From a virus, in IMG/VR virus record IMGVR_UViG_3300010410_000011, positions 1 through 20,110 of that record: 20,110 nucleotides of DNA. One strand, 5' to 3'. The notes beneath the pieces were generated by a model. It was not told the DNA's origin and searched no databases. It worked only from the letters and a program-made list of their open reading frames with translations. Below, piece after piece: positions 11,651 to 19,525 of the stretch (positions are counted from its first letter, which is position 1; each line of letters starts with the position of its first letter). The position numbers and the translations under genes are program-made.

Positions 11651-13303
11651 GTGAAAACCATCGAGAGCAATAACAAGACCAAACAACAAGCGCCAAGCTC
11701 AAAGGCGGCCAGAGTGGCCAACAAAGGATATGGAGAAGCAGGTGCCAGCTGGAAGAAGAAAGCACTCAAAGGATTTACAGCAGAGTCCGGAAGCGCCAGA
11801 GACGACATAGACCAGCACAACACCACAATCAGGCAAAGAGCCAGAATGTTATACATGGCCTCTCCGATAGCAACATCAGCCATAAGGACCAACAGGACCA
11901 ATGTCGTGGGAAGTGGCCTGAAGCTGAAAAGTAGAATAAACAGAGAAGTGTTGGGACTGAGCCAAGAGCAGGCTGACGCTTGGGAGAAAAAAGCAGAGGC
12001 GGAATTTGAACTATGGGCAAGCAGGAAAAGGTCATGCGACGCTACAGGCATAAATGACTTTTACGCAATGCAGCAACTAGCCCTTATTTCGTGGTTATTA
12101 AGCGGGGACTCATTCGCACTGGTGAAGCATTACGACGAAACACCAATGTCGCCATATGGGCTAAGGATACACATCGTAGAAGCGGACAGAATCAGTACGC
12201 CGTCCAACACTAAAAACATGTTATTTGTCAGAGCCACAGAAGGCAAAGCGGGCAACGGAAACGCCATATACGACGGCGTGGAAATCGATAAGAGCGGCGC
12301 AATAGTGGCATATCACATCTGCGACAAATACCCAAACAGCGTACTGGACCCAAGGGACGTCAAATGGACAAGAGTAGAAGCCTATGGAAAGTTAACTGGT
12401 GAGCCGAATATTCTCCATGTGATGGATACGGAAAGACCAGAGCAATACAGAGGCGTCAGCTACTTAGCCCAAGTGATAGAGCCACTGCTGCAGCTAAGGA
12501 GATACACAGAAAGCGAGCTTATAGCCGCGCTGGTGGAAAGTTTCTTCACTGCATTTATTAAAACAGAGGCAGACCCCGGAGATGTACCGTTCAATGAGGT
12601 TAATGAAGGAGACCAAATAAGCCATGATCCGCACGAATACGAAATGGGACCGGGAACAGTCAATGTAATGAACCCGGGAGAAGATGTCGTGTTTGCTGAT
12701 CCAAAAAGACCGGCCAGTGGATTTAATGAGTTTATGCGTTCTATATGCGAGCAAGTGGGTGCAGCCTTAGAAATACCGGCTGATTTGCTACTCAAAGCAT
12801 TTGACGCCAGCTACAGCGCAAGCAGAGCAGCACTACTGGAAGCGTGGAAAGCATTTAAAATGCGTCGTGAATGGTTCGCGTCTGATTTTTGCAGGCCAAT
12901 ATACGAAATATGGATGGCCGAAGCTGTGGCCAAGGGTAGACTATCCGCTCCGGGCTTCTTCACAGACCCGATACTAAGAGCGGCGTGGCTAGGCTCCGAA
13001 TGGATAGGCCCATCACAAGGACAACTGGATCCAGTGAAGGAGATAACAGCAGAAATACTGGCCATAGGAGAAGGAATAACCACGAGAGAGCAGGCAACTG
13101 TGAAGCTCAACGGAGGCAACTGGGACGAGAACATAGACGAGCTGTCCAGAGAAAACAAGAAGCTCTCGGAAGCGTCTCCCGCGCAGCCGATAGAAGAGGG
13201 AGCTGCAATGCGGACCTCTGAAATTATACAGAACGTAATAATTCAAGCGTTGAAGGAAGGTGAGAACAATGGCTCAAACAAGAAAAAAGCTCCGAATAAT
13301 TAA
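11651..13303 (+). CDS. Portal protein, lambda gpB (Phage_portal_2) type, up to 550 aa
   Basis: The portal forms the dodecameric ring at the head vertex through which DNA passes and to which terminase docks. Diagnostic parts are the N-terminal RQRARMLYMASPIATSAIRT and NVVGSGLKLKSRIN, the LISWLLSGDSFALVKHY strand, IHIVEADRIST, the HVMDTERPEQYRGVSYLAQV block, and DASYSASRAALLEAWKAF near residue 395. The last 60 residues are acidic and polar. The frame has a GTG at 11651, but the GAGGAGG at 11645-11651 overlaps that codon. An ATC at 11660 sits where a normal start would be, and no ATG occurs before residue 66. The 3' end overlaps the protease gene by 35 bases. Confidence 0.95.
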   Translation: MKTIESNNKTKQQAPSSKAARVANKGYGEAGASWKKKALKGFTAESGSARDDIDQHNTTIRQRARMLYMASPIATSAIRTNRTNVVGSGLKLKSRINREVLGLSQEQADAWEKKAEAEFELWASRKRSCDATGINDFYAMQQLALISWLLSGDSFALVKHYDETPMSPYGLRIHIVEADRISTPSNTKNMLFVRATEGKAGNGNAIYDGVEIDKSGAIVAYHICDKYPNSVLDPRDVKWTRVEAYGKLTGEPNILHVMDTERPEQYRGVSYLAQVIEPLLQLRRYTESELIAALVESFFTAFIKTEADPGDVPFNEVNEGDQISHDPHEYEMGPGTVNVMNPGEDVVFADPKRPASGFNEFMRSICEQVGAALEIPADLLLKAFDASYSASRAALLEAWKAFKMRREWFASDFCRPIYEIWMAEAVAKGRLSAPGFFTDPILRAAWLGSEWIGPSQGQLDPVKEITAEILAIGEGITTREQATVKLNGGNWDENIDELSRENKKLSEASPAQPIEEGAAMRTSEIIQNVIIQALKEGENNGSNKKKAPNN

Positions 13304-14519
13304 CGGAGCAGCACCAGCGCCGGCAAATAGCGCGCCTAAGTTTTGGAACATGGCCACAGTGAGCGATGAAGAAGCAGAGGTAACGCTATACGGCGAGATT
13401 TTATCCAGAAGGCCCATCGACTGGTGGACCGGAGAACCAATACCGGGGAATTTTATTTGTCCGGAGGAGTTTCTCGACGACTTGATGGATATCAAAGACA
13501 AATCTAAGATAACCATCAGGATAAACAGTGTAGGCGGCGACCTTTACACAGGAATGGCCATCTATACTCAGTTAAAAGGACTAAGCGGAGAGAAAACCGT
13601 AATCATTGACGGAATAGCAGCCAGCGCGGCGTCGTTAATCGCTATGGCCGGGGACAAAATCAAAATCCCAGCAGGCAGCCTAATGATGATACACGATCCG
13701 CTAGTTTACCTTTGGGACACTTACAACAAAAACGCCCTGAAGGAAGTAATCAAAATGCTAGACGCAGCGGCCCAGTCCTCTGCAGAGACATATGCAGCCA
13801 AAACCAAGCTGGAAGTCGGAGACATTCGCTCCATGATGAACAAAGAAACATGGCTAACAGGTAGAGAAGCCGTAGAAAAAGGATTTGCAGACGAAATCCT
13901 ATACGACGACGAACCACAAATGGCTATGTCGGCAGACAAACAGCTGCTAATGGTAAACGGAGTCAAGCAAAATATCAGAGGACTCCACAACTTACCGGGC
14001 AATATTCCGGTTAACAATCGCCTTACTGCCTCGGCTACGCCGAAGGCTGTAAATAATAAAAACCCTGAAGGAGGTAAAAAGATGTTCAAGACAATCGAAG
14101 AACTCAAGCAGGAATGCCCCGAGCTTACAGCGCAGCTTGAAAAGGCAGCAAGAGACGAGGGTAGAACTGCGGGCGTAGCCGAAGAAAGAGCGCGCCTAAA
14201 AGCCATTGAGGATATCGAAGCCGCTATTGGAGACACAAAGCTAGTGGTCGATGCCAAGTATGGCGAAAAACCATGCACAGCGCAGGAGTTAGCATTCAAA
14301 GCAATGCAAGCGCAAGCCAGCCTAGGAGCAGAGCACCTAAAAAACCAGAAGCAGGACTACAAAGAGTCCGGAGCTGAAGGTGTAGGGGCAGACCCTAACA
14401 CTGGCAACCCTGCAAACCCTGAAGGCGGAATGCCGGATGTGGAAGAAAAAGACGCTCTAGCCAATGCGGTCGCAATGATCGTCGGCAAAAACAAGAAGGG
14501 AGATGTAAACAATGGCTAA
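13269..14519 (+). CDS. ClpP-type head maturation protease with C-terminal scaffold domain, 416 aa
   Basis: The start is the ATG at 13269, with AAGGAAGG at 13253-13260; the in-frame GTG at 13260 overlaps that site and is rejected. Residues 30-215 are a ClpP-like (S14) protease domain: RINSVGGDLYTGMAIY, DGIAASAASLIAMAGDKI with the likely catalytic S119, and SLMMIHDPL with H142. After a flexible, Asn/Pro-rich linker (about 220-272), the last 145 residues are helical and acidic (FKTIEELKQECPELTAQLEK, then ERARLKAIEDIEAAIG) and resemble a scaffold. This matches the lambda C protein, whose C-terminal part is also made separately as Nu3. It should act inside the prohead and process or remove scaffold before packaging. 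Confidence 0.9.
   Translation: MAQTRKKLRIINGAAPAPANSAPKFWNMATVSDEEAEVTLYGEILSRRPIDWWTGEPIPGNFICPEEFLDDLMDIKDKSKITIRINSVGGDLYTGMAIYTQLKGLSGEKTVIIDGIAASAASLIAMAGDKIKIPAGSLMMIHDPLVYLWDTYNKNALKEVIKMLDAAAQSSAETYAAKTKLEVGDIRSMMNKETWLTGREAVEKGFADEILYDDEPQMAMSADKQLLMVNGVKQNIRGLHNLPGNIPVNNRLTASATPKAVNNKNPEGGKKMFKTIEELKQECPELTAQLEKAARDEGRTAGVAEERARLKAIEDIEAAIGDTKLVVDAKYGEKPCTAQELAFKAMQAQASLGAEHLKNQKQDYKESGAEGVGADPNTGNPANPEGGMPDVEEKDALANAVAMIVGKNKKGDVNNG
14082..14519 (+). CDS. Nested scaffold protein from an internal in-frame start, 145 aa
   Basis: Inside the protease gene, AAGGAGGT at 14068-14075 sits six bases before an in-frame ATG at 14082. The product would begin MFKTIEELKQECPELTAQLE and share the protease C-terminus. 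It is helical, acidic and lacks the catalytic domain, like lambda Nu3 inside gene C. The strength and spacing of the internal site make separate translation likely; a coding sequence would not need a perfect ribosome binding site here. Confidence 0.75.
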   Translation: MFKTIEELKQECPELTAQLEKAARDEGRTAGVAEERARLKAIEDIEAAIGDTKLVVDAKYGEKPCTAQELAFKAMQAQASLGAEHLKNQKQDYKESGAEGVGADPNTGNPANPEGGMPDVEEKDALANAVAMIVGKNKKGDVNNG

Positions 14520-14913
14520 GAACATGAACGAAATCATCGGCACAATGGAATACGACGGCCTTATTTATGACGGCAAGCACCCAGTCGATGTGAAAACCGT
14601 CCAAGTAAGAGCTGGACAGGGCGTCCTTGAAAGAGGAACAGTCCTAGCAATCAGCGAAGGAACCGGCGGAGACGCCGCGCTGGCTATTCTAGGGACAACT
14701 GCAATAGCAGACGAAACCCTAACAGCTGACTGCGTACTTGCAGACCCTGTGGACACAGGAGAGGAAGCAGGAGCCGCGGTAGTGGGCGTAGCTTATAGAA
14801 GCGGCCACTTGACTAGACAAAAACTAATTGTTAAAGACGCATATGAAATGACGGCCAAGGATGAGGCGGTACTCCGCAATGGCGGTATCTTCCTTAGCGA
14901 CGCCGTACTTTAA
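14512..14913 (+). CDS. Head decoration protein D-like, 133 aa
   Basis: The ATG at 14512 overlaps the protease/scaffold end by 8 bases, with GGGAGATG upstream. The C-terminal part matches the lambda gpD family: GAAVVGVAYRSGHLTRQKL, then a helix (DAYEMTAKDEAVLRNGGIFL). The middle is Ala/Thr rich (GDAALAILGTTAIADETLTA). These proteins form trimers on the expanded capsid and stabilise it after DNA entry. Position between scaffold and major capsid is the same as in lambda. Confidence 0.85.
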   Translation: MAKNMNEIIGTMEYDGLIYDGKHPVDVKTVQVRAGQGVLERGTVLAISEGTGGDAALAILGTTAIADETLTADCVLADPVDTGEEAGAAVVGVAYRSGHLTRQKLIVKDAYEMTAKDEAVLRNGGIFLSDAVL

Positions 14914-14930
14914 GAGGGGGGTAAGATAAA

Positions 14931-16013
14931 ATGGCTATTCCAATGATTTATAAAACATCAACAATGCTGGCGGCAGTCGAACTGTTACCGCCACAGCATA
15001 ACTTCTTGAGGGATAGATACTTCCCGTTCAACAGGGAGTCAGACCTATTCCCAACAGAGGAAGTGCTTGTGGAGTACAGAGAAGGCAATAAGAAAATGGC
15101 GCCTGCTGTGCTTCCGAGAAAAGGCGGAATCACAATCGAGAGAGAGGGCTACAAAACAAATCGTTATGTCCCTCCGTATATCGCACCACAAAGACCGCTG
15201 ACAATCGACGACCTAAACAGAAAGGGCTTCGGTGAAAACTTATTCAGCGACAGAACACCTCAGCAAAGAGAAGCTGAAATCTTAGGACAGGACCTGCTAG
15301 AGTTTGACAACATGATCTCCGCGAGAGAGGAGTACATCGCAGCACAGGCAATGCTTAATAACGGCTATGTATTGAAGCACTATGCAGACAAGTACGGCGC
15401 CGGAGAATATGAGGAATGGGTGATCCGTTTCTATGAAGGCCAAAGCAATCCGGGAGCATACACTCCTGACGCTGACTGGGACGCTGTAGGTGGGGACATC
15501 TTCGGAGACCTTGGAGCAATGATCAGACTTTTGACTTCAAAAGGACTCCCGGCTACAGACTTAATCGTAGCACCAGACGTGGCGGACGTTATGCTGAACA
15601 ACGAAAAGGTAAAAGATTTCCTGAACAACAGAAGAATGAACCTAGGAAGCATTGACCCTAAAATGTTACCTGCAGGAGCTGCGTCTCTAGGAACAATCAA
15701 TGTACAAGGTAGAAATATCGAGATTTTCACCTATGACGAGACGTATGAAGATGAAACAACCGGAGAAAACACACCTTATATCCCAGCTGGAACAGTAATT
15801 CTTACAGCGCCAGCTTCAGGCAGAAGCCTATACGGAGCAGTAACACAGTTAGAGCAATCTGACGACAGGTTCCATACTTACATGGGCAGAAGGGTGCCAA
15901 AGTATCTGGCTAAATCTGATAGAGATATCAGAGAAATCAAGGTAACAAGCAGACCTCTTTTAATTCCTAGAGCTGCTACTCCTTGGATTAGCGCAAAAGT
16001 GCTAACAGTTTAA
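14931..16013 (+). CDS. Major capsid protein, lambda gpE family, 360 aa
   Basis: A seven-G ribosome binding site (14916-14922) precedes the ATG at 14931. The fold is the HK97 type of the gpE family: TSTMLAAVELLPPQHNFLRD at the start, a central YKTNRYVPPYIAPQRPLTID, a long helix (EAEILGQDLLEFDNMISARE), LIVAPDVADVMLNN, and the C-terminal DRDIREIKVTSRPLLIPRAA. Length is close to the family norm. It builds the icosahedral shell. None of its 23 Ile codons is ATA, in contrast with early genes, as expected for a very highly expressed protein. Confidence 0.93.
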   Translation: MAIPMIYKTSTMLAAVELLPPQHNFLRDRYFPFNRESDLFPTEEVLVEYREGNKKMAPAVLPRKGGITIEREGYKTNRYVPPYIAPQRPLTIDDLNRKGFGENLFSDRTPQQREAEILGQDLLEFDNMISAREEYIAAQAMLNNGYVLKHYADKYGAGEYEEWVIRFYEGQSNPGAYTPDADWDAVGGDIFGDLGAMIRLLTSKGLPATDLIVAPDVADVMLNNEKVKDFLNNRRMNLGSIDPKMLPAGAASLGTINVQGRNIEIFTYDETYEDETTGENTPYIPAGTVILTAPASGRSLYGAVTQLEQSDDRFHTYMGRRVPKYLAKSDRDIREIKVTSRPLLIPRAATPWISAKVLTV

Positions 16014-16037
16014 ATTATTAAAAAAGGAGGGTAAAGC

Positions 16038-16445
16038 ATGATCAAGATAGTTAATGGTGTTTATGGACGCAAGGTAGGCAACAGAGTGGTGCCGGTGACG
16101 GCCAAAGACGGACCTATCGAGTTAACACCGGAGCAGGAGGAGAGACTGGTCAAAAAAGGCGTGGCCGTTTATGTGGACAAGCCCAAAAAGCCGGTCGCTC
16201 CTATTGACTCGCCAGTGGATCCAGAGGACATAGACCCTGACGAGGAAGAAACTGACGTAGAGCCAGTGGAGCTACCAGCATACAACGAGGACATGACAAG
16301 AGACCAGCTCAATGAAATAGCCATAGAATATGGCGTAGAGGAGCCACAAAAGGCCAGAAATAAAGCGGAGCTAATCGCGTTGATTGATGAAGCGGCAGCT
16401 GAGGAGCCTCCAACCTTTGACGCTGCAGACGCGGTAGACGAATAA
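16038..16445 (+). CDS. Head protein in the FI position with C-terminal SAP/HeH-like domain, 135 aa
   Basis: AAAGGAGGG precedes the ATG at 16038. The first 50 residues (MIKIVNGVYGRKVGNRVVPV, then ELTPEQEERLVKKGVAVYVD) look like a small beta domain. An acidic Pro/Asp/Glu linker follows (residues 55-80). Residues 86-117 (MTRDQLNEIAIEYGVEEPQK, then NKAELIALIDE) read as a short helix-extended-helix, SAP/HeH-like, that may touch DNA. In lambda the same place holds FI, which aids DNA packaging; equivalence is inferred from position and acidity only. The stop overlaps the next ATG (TAATG). Confidence 0.6.
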   Translation: MIKIVNGVYGRKVGNRVVPVTAKDGPIELTPEQEERLVKKGVAVYVDKPKKPVAPIDSPVDPEDIDPDEEETDVEPVELPAYNEDMTRDQLNEIAIEYGVEEPQKARNKAELIALIDEAAAEEPPTFDAADAVDE

Positions 16446-16771
16446 TGGCATTAAAGTCATTCAAGGAGCAGGTACAAGCGGACCTACAGAGCACATTCAT
16501 AGACATTGACACATTCGGAGAGGTCCACAATGTAGAGGGGAAGGACATAAAGGTGGTGCTTGACGACGACAAGCTAGTACAACGGCAAGGAGGAGCCGAG
16601 CTGGGAGTCGCCGAGTCCGACCTTTTATTATTTGCCATTTCCTCTGACCTGCCTCCAAAGAAAGGACCCGGATCCGCAATCAATATCGACGGCCGAGAAT
16701 ATGTGGTGAATGACTGGCGCGAGGACATGGGCCTATCGACAGTAACGCTAACACAAAACCGCACGATATAA
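16445..16771 (+). CDS. Head-tail joining protein, lambda FII-like, 108 aa
   Basis: The ATG at 16445 overlaps the previous stop by one base. The protein starts with a short helix (MALKSFKEQVQADLQSTFID) and continues as a beta-rich domain (GKDIKVVLDD...DLLLFAISSDLP...INIDGREYVVNDWRED...STVTLTQNRT). This layout matches FII-type attachment proteins, which cap the filled head so that the tail can join. Assignment rests on size, strand pattern and position between capsid and tail genes. Confidence 0.65.
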   Translation: MALKSFKEQVQADLQSTFIDIDTFGEVHNVEGKDIKVVLDDDKLVQRQGGAELGVAESDLLLFAISSDLPPKKGPGSAINIDGREYVVNDWREDMGLSTVTLTQNRTI

Positions 16772-16786
16772 GGGGGGTGAGTTAGG

Positions 16787-17413
16787 GTGTCGATAGTAAA
16801 TAACCTAGACAAAGTGGCAGAGTGGGCGCAAGAGGCAATATGCAGCAAGGTAAAACTAAAGCTCCCGGACGACGACAAGAACGACGGCTCATACAGCGTC
16901 CAGATGGTCTCTCCGGGAGCTTTTGTTCTTTATTTACCTACAAAAGACAGAATGCCACCAAAGACAGCGGCTCCCATTCCATCTTTATGCGTGCAGCTAG
17001 TCGAAGGAACGGACCATATGACTAAAAGCGCCGGAAGAATGAAAATGAGGTTCTCGCTATCAGCATGGAACCCCGGAATGCACATGAAAGGCGAAATGTT
17101 CATTCCATACAGAGACGAGGAGGGCAACCTCCTGTACAGAGAATGGACCAGCGAAGAAGCTGGAGAAAAATTCAGGCGACATAGTGAAGGGTGGCGTGAT
17201 GTTTGGAGCTTTGTAGACACAGCGCTGCGAGAACTGGAAAACGCCGAATATATAAACGGATTGAGGCTAGTCAAAGAGGAAGGGGTAGTCTATGGACCAT
17301 ACACAGAAGATGGAGCCTTCACAGATTACTACCCTTACTGGTTCGCGTGGATCAGCTTCACACTCGAATACGGCCTTAACAGGACTGCCAAAGCATACAG
17401 CTCCTTTCTCTAA
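16787..17413 (+). CDS. Putative tail terminator / neck protein, 208 aa, GTG start
   Basis: A GTG start at 16787 follows AGGGGGGTGA (16771-16780). The protein starts with a helix (NNLDKVAEWAQEAICSKVKL), followed by beta-rich segments (APIPSLCVQLVEGTDHM; MKMRFSLSAWNPGMHMKGE) and a helical region (WRDVWSFVDTALRELENAEY), and ends with an aromatic strand (YYPYWFAWISFTLEYGLNRT). I do not recognise the family. Its place between head joining protein and sheath is that of tail terminator or tail completion proteins in contractile-tailed phages. Confidence 0.55.
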   Translation: MSIVNNLDKVAEWAQEAICSKVKLKLPDDDKNDGSYSVQMVSPGAFVLYLPTKDRMPPKTAAPIPSLCVQLVEGTDHMTKSAGRMKMRFSLSAWNPGMHMKGEMFIPYRDEEGNLLYREWTSEEAGEKFRRHSEGWRDVWSFVDTALRELENAEYINGLRLVKEEGVVYGPYTEDGAFTDYYPYWFAWISFTLEYGLNRTAKAYSSFL

Positions 17414-17483
17414 AAGTCCCCTAATTATATATAACAACTAGCAACTGTAAATTAAAAGCAATAAAAATAGTGAGGTGAAGAAA

Positions 17484-18962
17484 ATGGCAAATCAATACCT
17501 ATATGGCGCGTATGGCCACATCGGGGAAACGACAGCAAGAAACGCTGTTCAAGCAGGAACCGTCCCGGTGTACGTCGGTGCCGCACCGGTTAACCTAGTG
17601 CGAGGATATGCCGAACTCAACGTGATTAATTCACCAGTCAAGGTATCTAACATGCCGGACGCTCAAAGAAGAATGGGCTACTCGGCAGACTGGGAAGCGT
17701 TCACATTATGTGAGGCATTCGCTGCGCACTTTAACAATCCAATCGGTAACGTCGGGCCAATTTACGTGATTAACGTACTGGATCCAGACACAATGAAAAA
17801 GGCAGTGCCAACCACAGAAGAACTAGCCTTCAAAGGCGGGCGCGCAGAATTTAAGAGTGACAAAATCATTCTTGACACATTCGTAATCGCTGACAAAGTA
17901 GAGGGCGTGGACTTTGCAGTCGGCTACAACTACGGCAAGGGAACTGTAGTGGTGACATCGCTAGACCCGGACTCACCACTAGAAGGAACCATCACTGCCA
18001 CTTTCGACGAGGTGGACGCAACACAAATCCAAGCAGAGGACATCATCGGCGGCGTAACTTCCGAAGGCGAATACTCAGGTCTTGGAGCAATCGGCTTACT
18101 TTATCAGGAGCACAATGCTGTGGCCAATATCATAGCAGCTCCCGGGTGGAGCGAAAAGCCAAATGTTTATAATGCTCTAATCGCAGCAAGCCAGAAAATC
18201 AATGGCCACTGGGACGCTTTCGTCGTTGCAGACATTCCTCTAGTAGATACAGCAGCAGTAGACACCATCGAAAAGGCTAAGGCTTGGAAGGTGGCAAACG
18301 GATACTCCTCTGAAAGAGCAAAGGTATACTGGCCAATGGCTATAAACGGAGCGGGAGAGAAATACCACTTGTCAACCATGGCAGTGGCCACAATGCAAAG
18401 GGTGGACTTCTCGCACAGCTCTGTGCCTATGGAGACACCGGGCAATAAGCCAGTGGCAATCACAAAGCTGTACTTCGGTGAAGGCAGTAATAACAAAGGC
18501 TATGACCAGCAGACAGCAAACGAACTGACTCAAAGAGGTATCTCGACAGCGGTGTACTGGGCAGGAAACTGGGTGCTATGGGGAGACCACACATCAGCGT
18601 ACACATACGGAGCAGATGTGGACCCAAGGGCAATATTCGATGTGAGCATTAGAATGTTAATGCATATCACAAACAGTTTTCAGAGAGAGTGGGGAACCAC
18701 AATCGACAGCCCAATGAGCCTGCAGCTAAGAGATACAATCTTAAACAGAGAACAGGAGAAGCTGGACGCACTCCTAAGCCTTGGAGCTTTAATCGGAGAG
18801 CCAAGGGTAGAGTTTATCGAAACATCTAACCCGATAACAAACATGATGAACGGTGACTTCAGATGGGACGTGGCAGTAACACCAACGCCGCCGCTTAAGA
18901 GCGCGACTGTTTATGTCACATACACAGATGAAGGCTTCGCCGCTTACTTTGGAGGTGAATAA
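17484..18962 (+). CDS. Contractile tail sheath protein, 492 aa
   Basis: The start is the ATG at 17484 with TGAGGTGA at 17471-17478; the in-frame GTG at 17475 lies inside that site. The N-terminus YGHIGETTARNAVQAGTVPV and the early segment PIYVINVLDPDTMKKA are typical of phage sheath proteins, as are the Rossmann-like middle (NIIAAPGWSEKPNVYNALIA), WPMAINGAGEKYHLSTM, and the C-terminal VSIRMLMHITNSFQREWGTT, which holds the inter-subunit arm region. The sheath surrounds the tube and contracts at infection, so the phage is a myovirus. Confidence 0.95.
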   Translation: MANQYLYGAYGHIGETTARNAVQAGTVPVYVGAAPVNLVRGYAELNVINSPVKVSNMPDAQRRMGYSADWEAFTLCEAFAAHFNNPIGNVGPIYVINVLDPDTMKKAVPTTEELAFKGGRAEFKSDKIILDTFVIADKVEGVDFAVGYNYGKGTVVVTSLDPDSPLEGTITATFDEVDATQIQAEDIIGGVTSEGEYSGLGAIGLLYQEHNAVANIIAAPGWSEKPNVYNALIAASQKINGHWDAFVVADIPLVDTAAVDTIEKAKAWKVANGYSSERAKVYWPMAINGAGEKYHLSTMAVATMQRVDFSHSSVPMETPGNKPVAITKLYFGEGSNNKGYDQQTANELTQRGISTAVYWAGNWVLWGDHTSAYTYGADVDPRAIFDVSIRMLMHITNSFQREWGTTIDSPMSLQLRDTILNREQEKLDALLSLGALIGEPRVEFIETSNPITNMMNGDFRWDVAVTPTPPLKSATVYVTYTDEGFAAYFGGE

Positions 18963-18964
18963 TA

Positions 18965-19468
18965 ATGTGGCTTGACATGAAAGGCCCAATAATGGCCGAT
19001 ACCGTATATTCAGACAATCAGCTATGCGCAAAGGACGTATCCGCGCAGCTGCCAGCAGTAACGCCGCTTACTAGCGACTTTCAAGCCATGGGAACAATGT
19101 CCCTCCCGATCGTTGGCCTCATTGAATCAATGGAGCTTGCAATCACAAAGGTAGGAATTGACCTAGGACTAGGAAGGCTGGCAAGACTTGAAAAACAAAA
19201 CCTAGAGTTTAGATGGGTACAAGACGTCGTGAAATCAGACGGCACTACCCAGCCAGAAGGGTGCAAGGCTTTTATCAGGGCAATCCCTAAAAGCATTCCC
19301 GGCCCTTCTTTGGAAATTGGATCCGCTACCGAGAATGAAATGACATACGAGGTGACGAGATACCAGTTATTCGTAGGAGGTAGAGAGTTAATCCTAGTGG
19401 ACAGACTGAGCCAAATCCTAAGAATTAATGGCGTTGACTATTACTCTAAGGTTAAAAGCCTGTTGTAA
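18965..19468 (+). CDS. Tail tube protein, P2 FII-like, 167 aa
   Basis: The ATG at 18965 follows GGAGGTGAA. The P2-type tube layout is visible: QLPAVTPLTSDFQAMGTMSL and VGLIESMELAITKVGIDLGL at the start, RAIPKSIPGPSLEIGSATEN in the middle, and YEVTRYQLFVGGRELILVDR then VDYYSKVKSLL at the end. The protein forms the inner tube through which DNA passes. It directly follows the sheath gene with two bases between, as expected. A strong terminator follows. Confidence 0.9.
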   Translation: MWLDMKGPIMADTVYSDNQLCAKDVSAQLPAVTPLTSDFQAMGTMSLPIVGLIESMELAITKVGIDLGLGRLARLEKQNLEFRWVQDVVKSDGTTQPEGCKAFIRAIPKSIPGPSLEIGSATENEMTYEVTRYQLFVGGRELILVDRLSQILRINGVDYYSKVKSLL

Positions 19469-19475
19469 AACAACC

Positions 19476-19508
19476 ACGCCCTCGGAATAAACCCCGGGGG
19501 CGTTTTTT
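19476..19508 (+). terminator. Strong intrinsic terminator after the tail tube gene
   Basis: ACGCCCTCGG (19476-19485) pairs with CCGGGGGCGT (19494-19503), ten pairs with one G-T wobble, loop of eight bases, then TTTTTT (19503-19508). It starts seven bases after the tube stop and lies 18 bases before the tail chaperone gene. It probably lowers expression of downstream tail genes relative to sheath and tube. Confidence 0.9.
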
Positions 19509-19525
19509 AGAAAGGAGAGGAAAGT

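Noticed and set aside
13260-13268. GTG start for the head protease
   Set aside because: The GTG lies in the ribosome binding site of the ATG at 13269.
13721-14299. 192-codon open frame on the minus strand opposite the protease/scaffold gene
   Set aside because: It is Ser/Ala/Leu-rich shadow translation opposite a well-recognised gene.
14916-14922. Seven-G run as a second phase-variation tract
   Set aside because: It serves as the ribosome binding site of the capsid gene; length could tune translation but there is no sign of switching, and it is short.
17414-17470. A defined promoter before the sheath gene
   Set aside because: TATATA-like sequence is present but no matching -35 at proper spacing, so I do not list a promoter.
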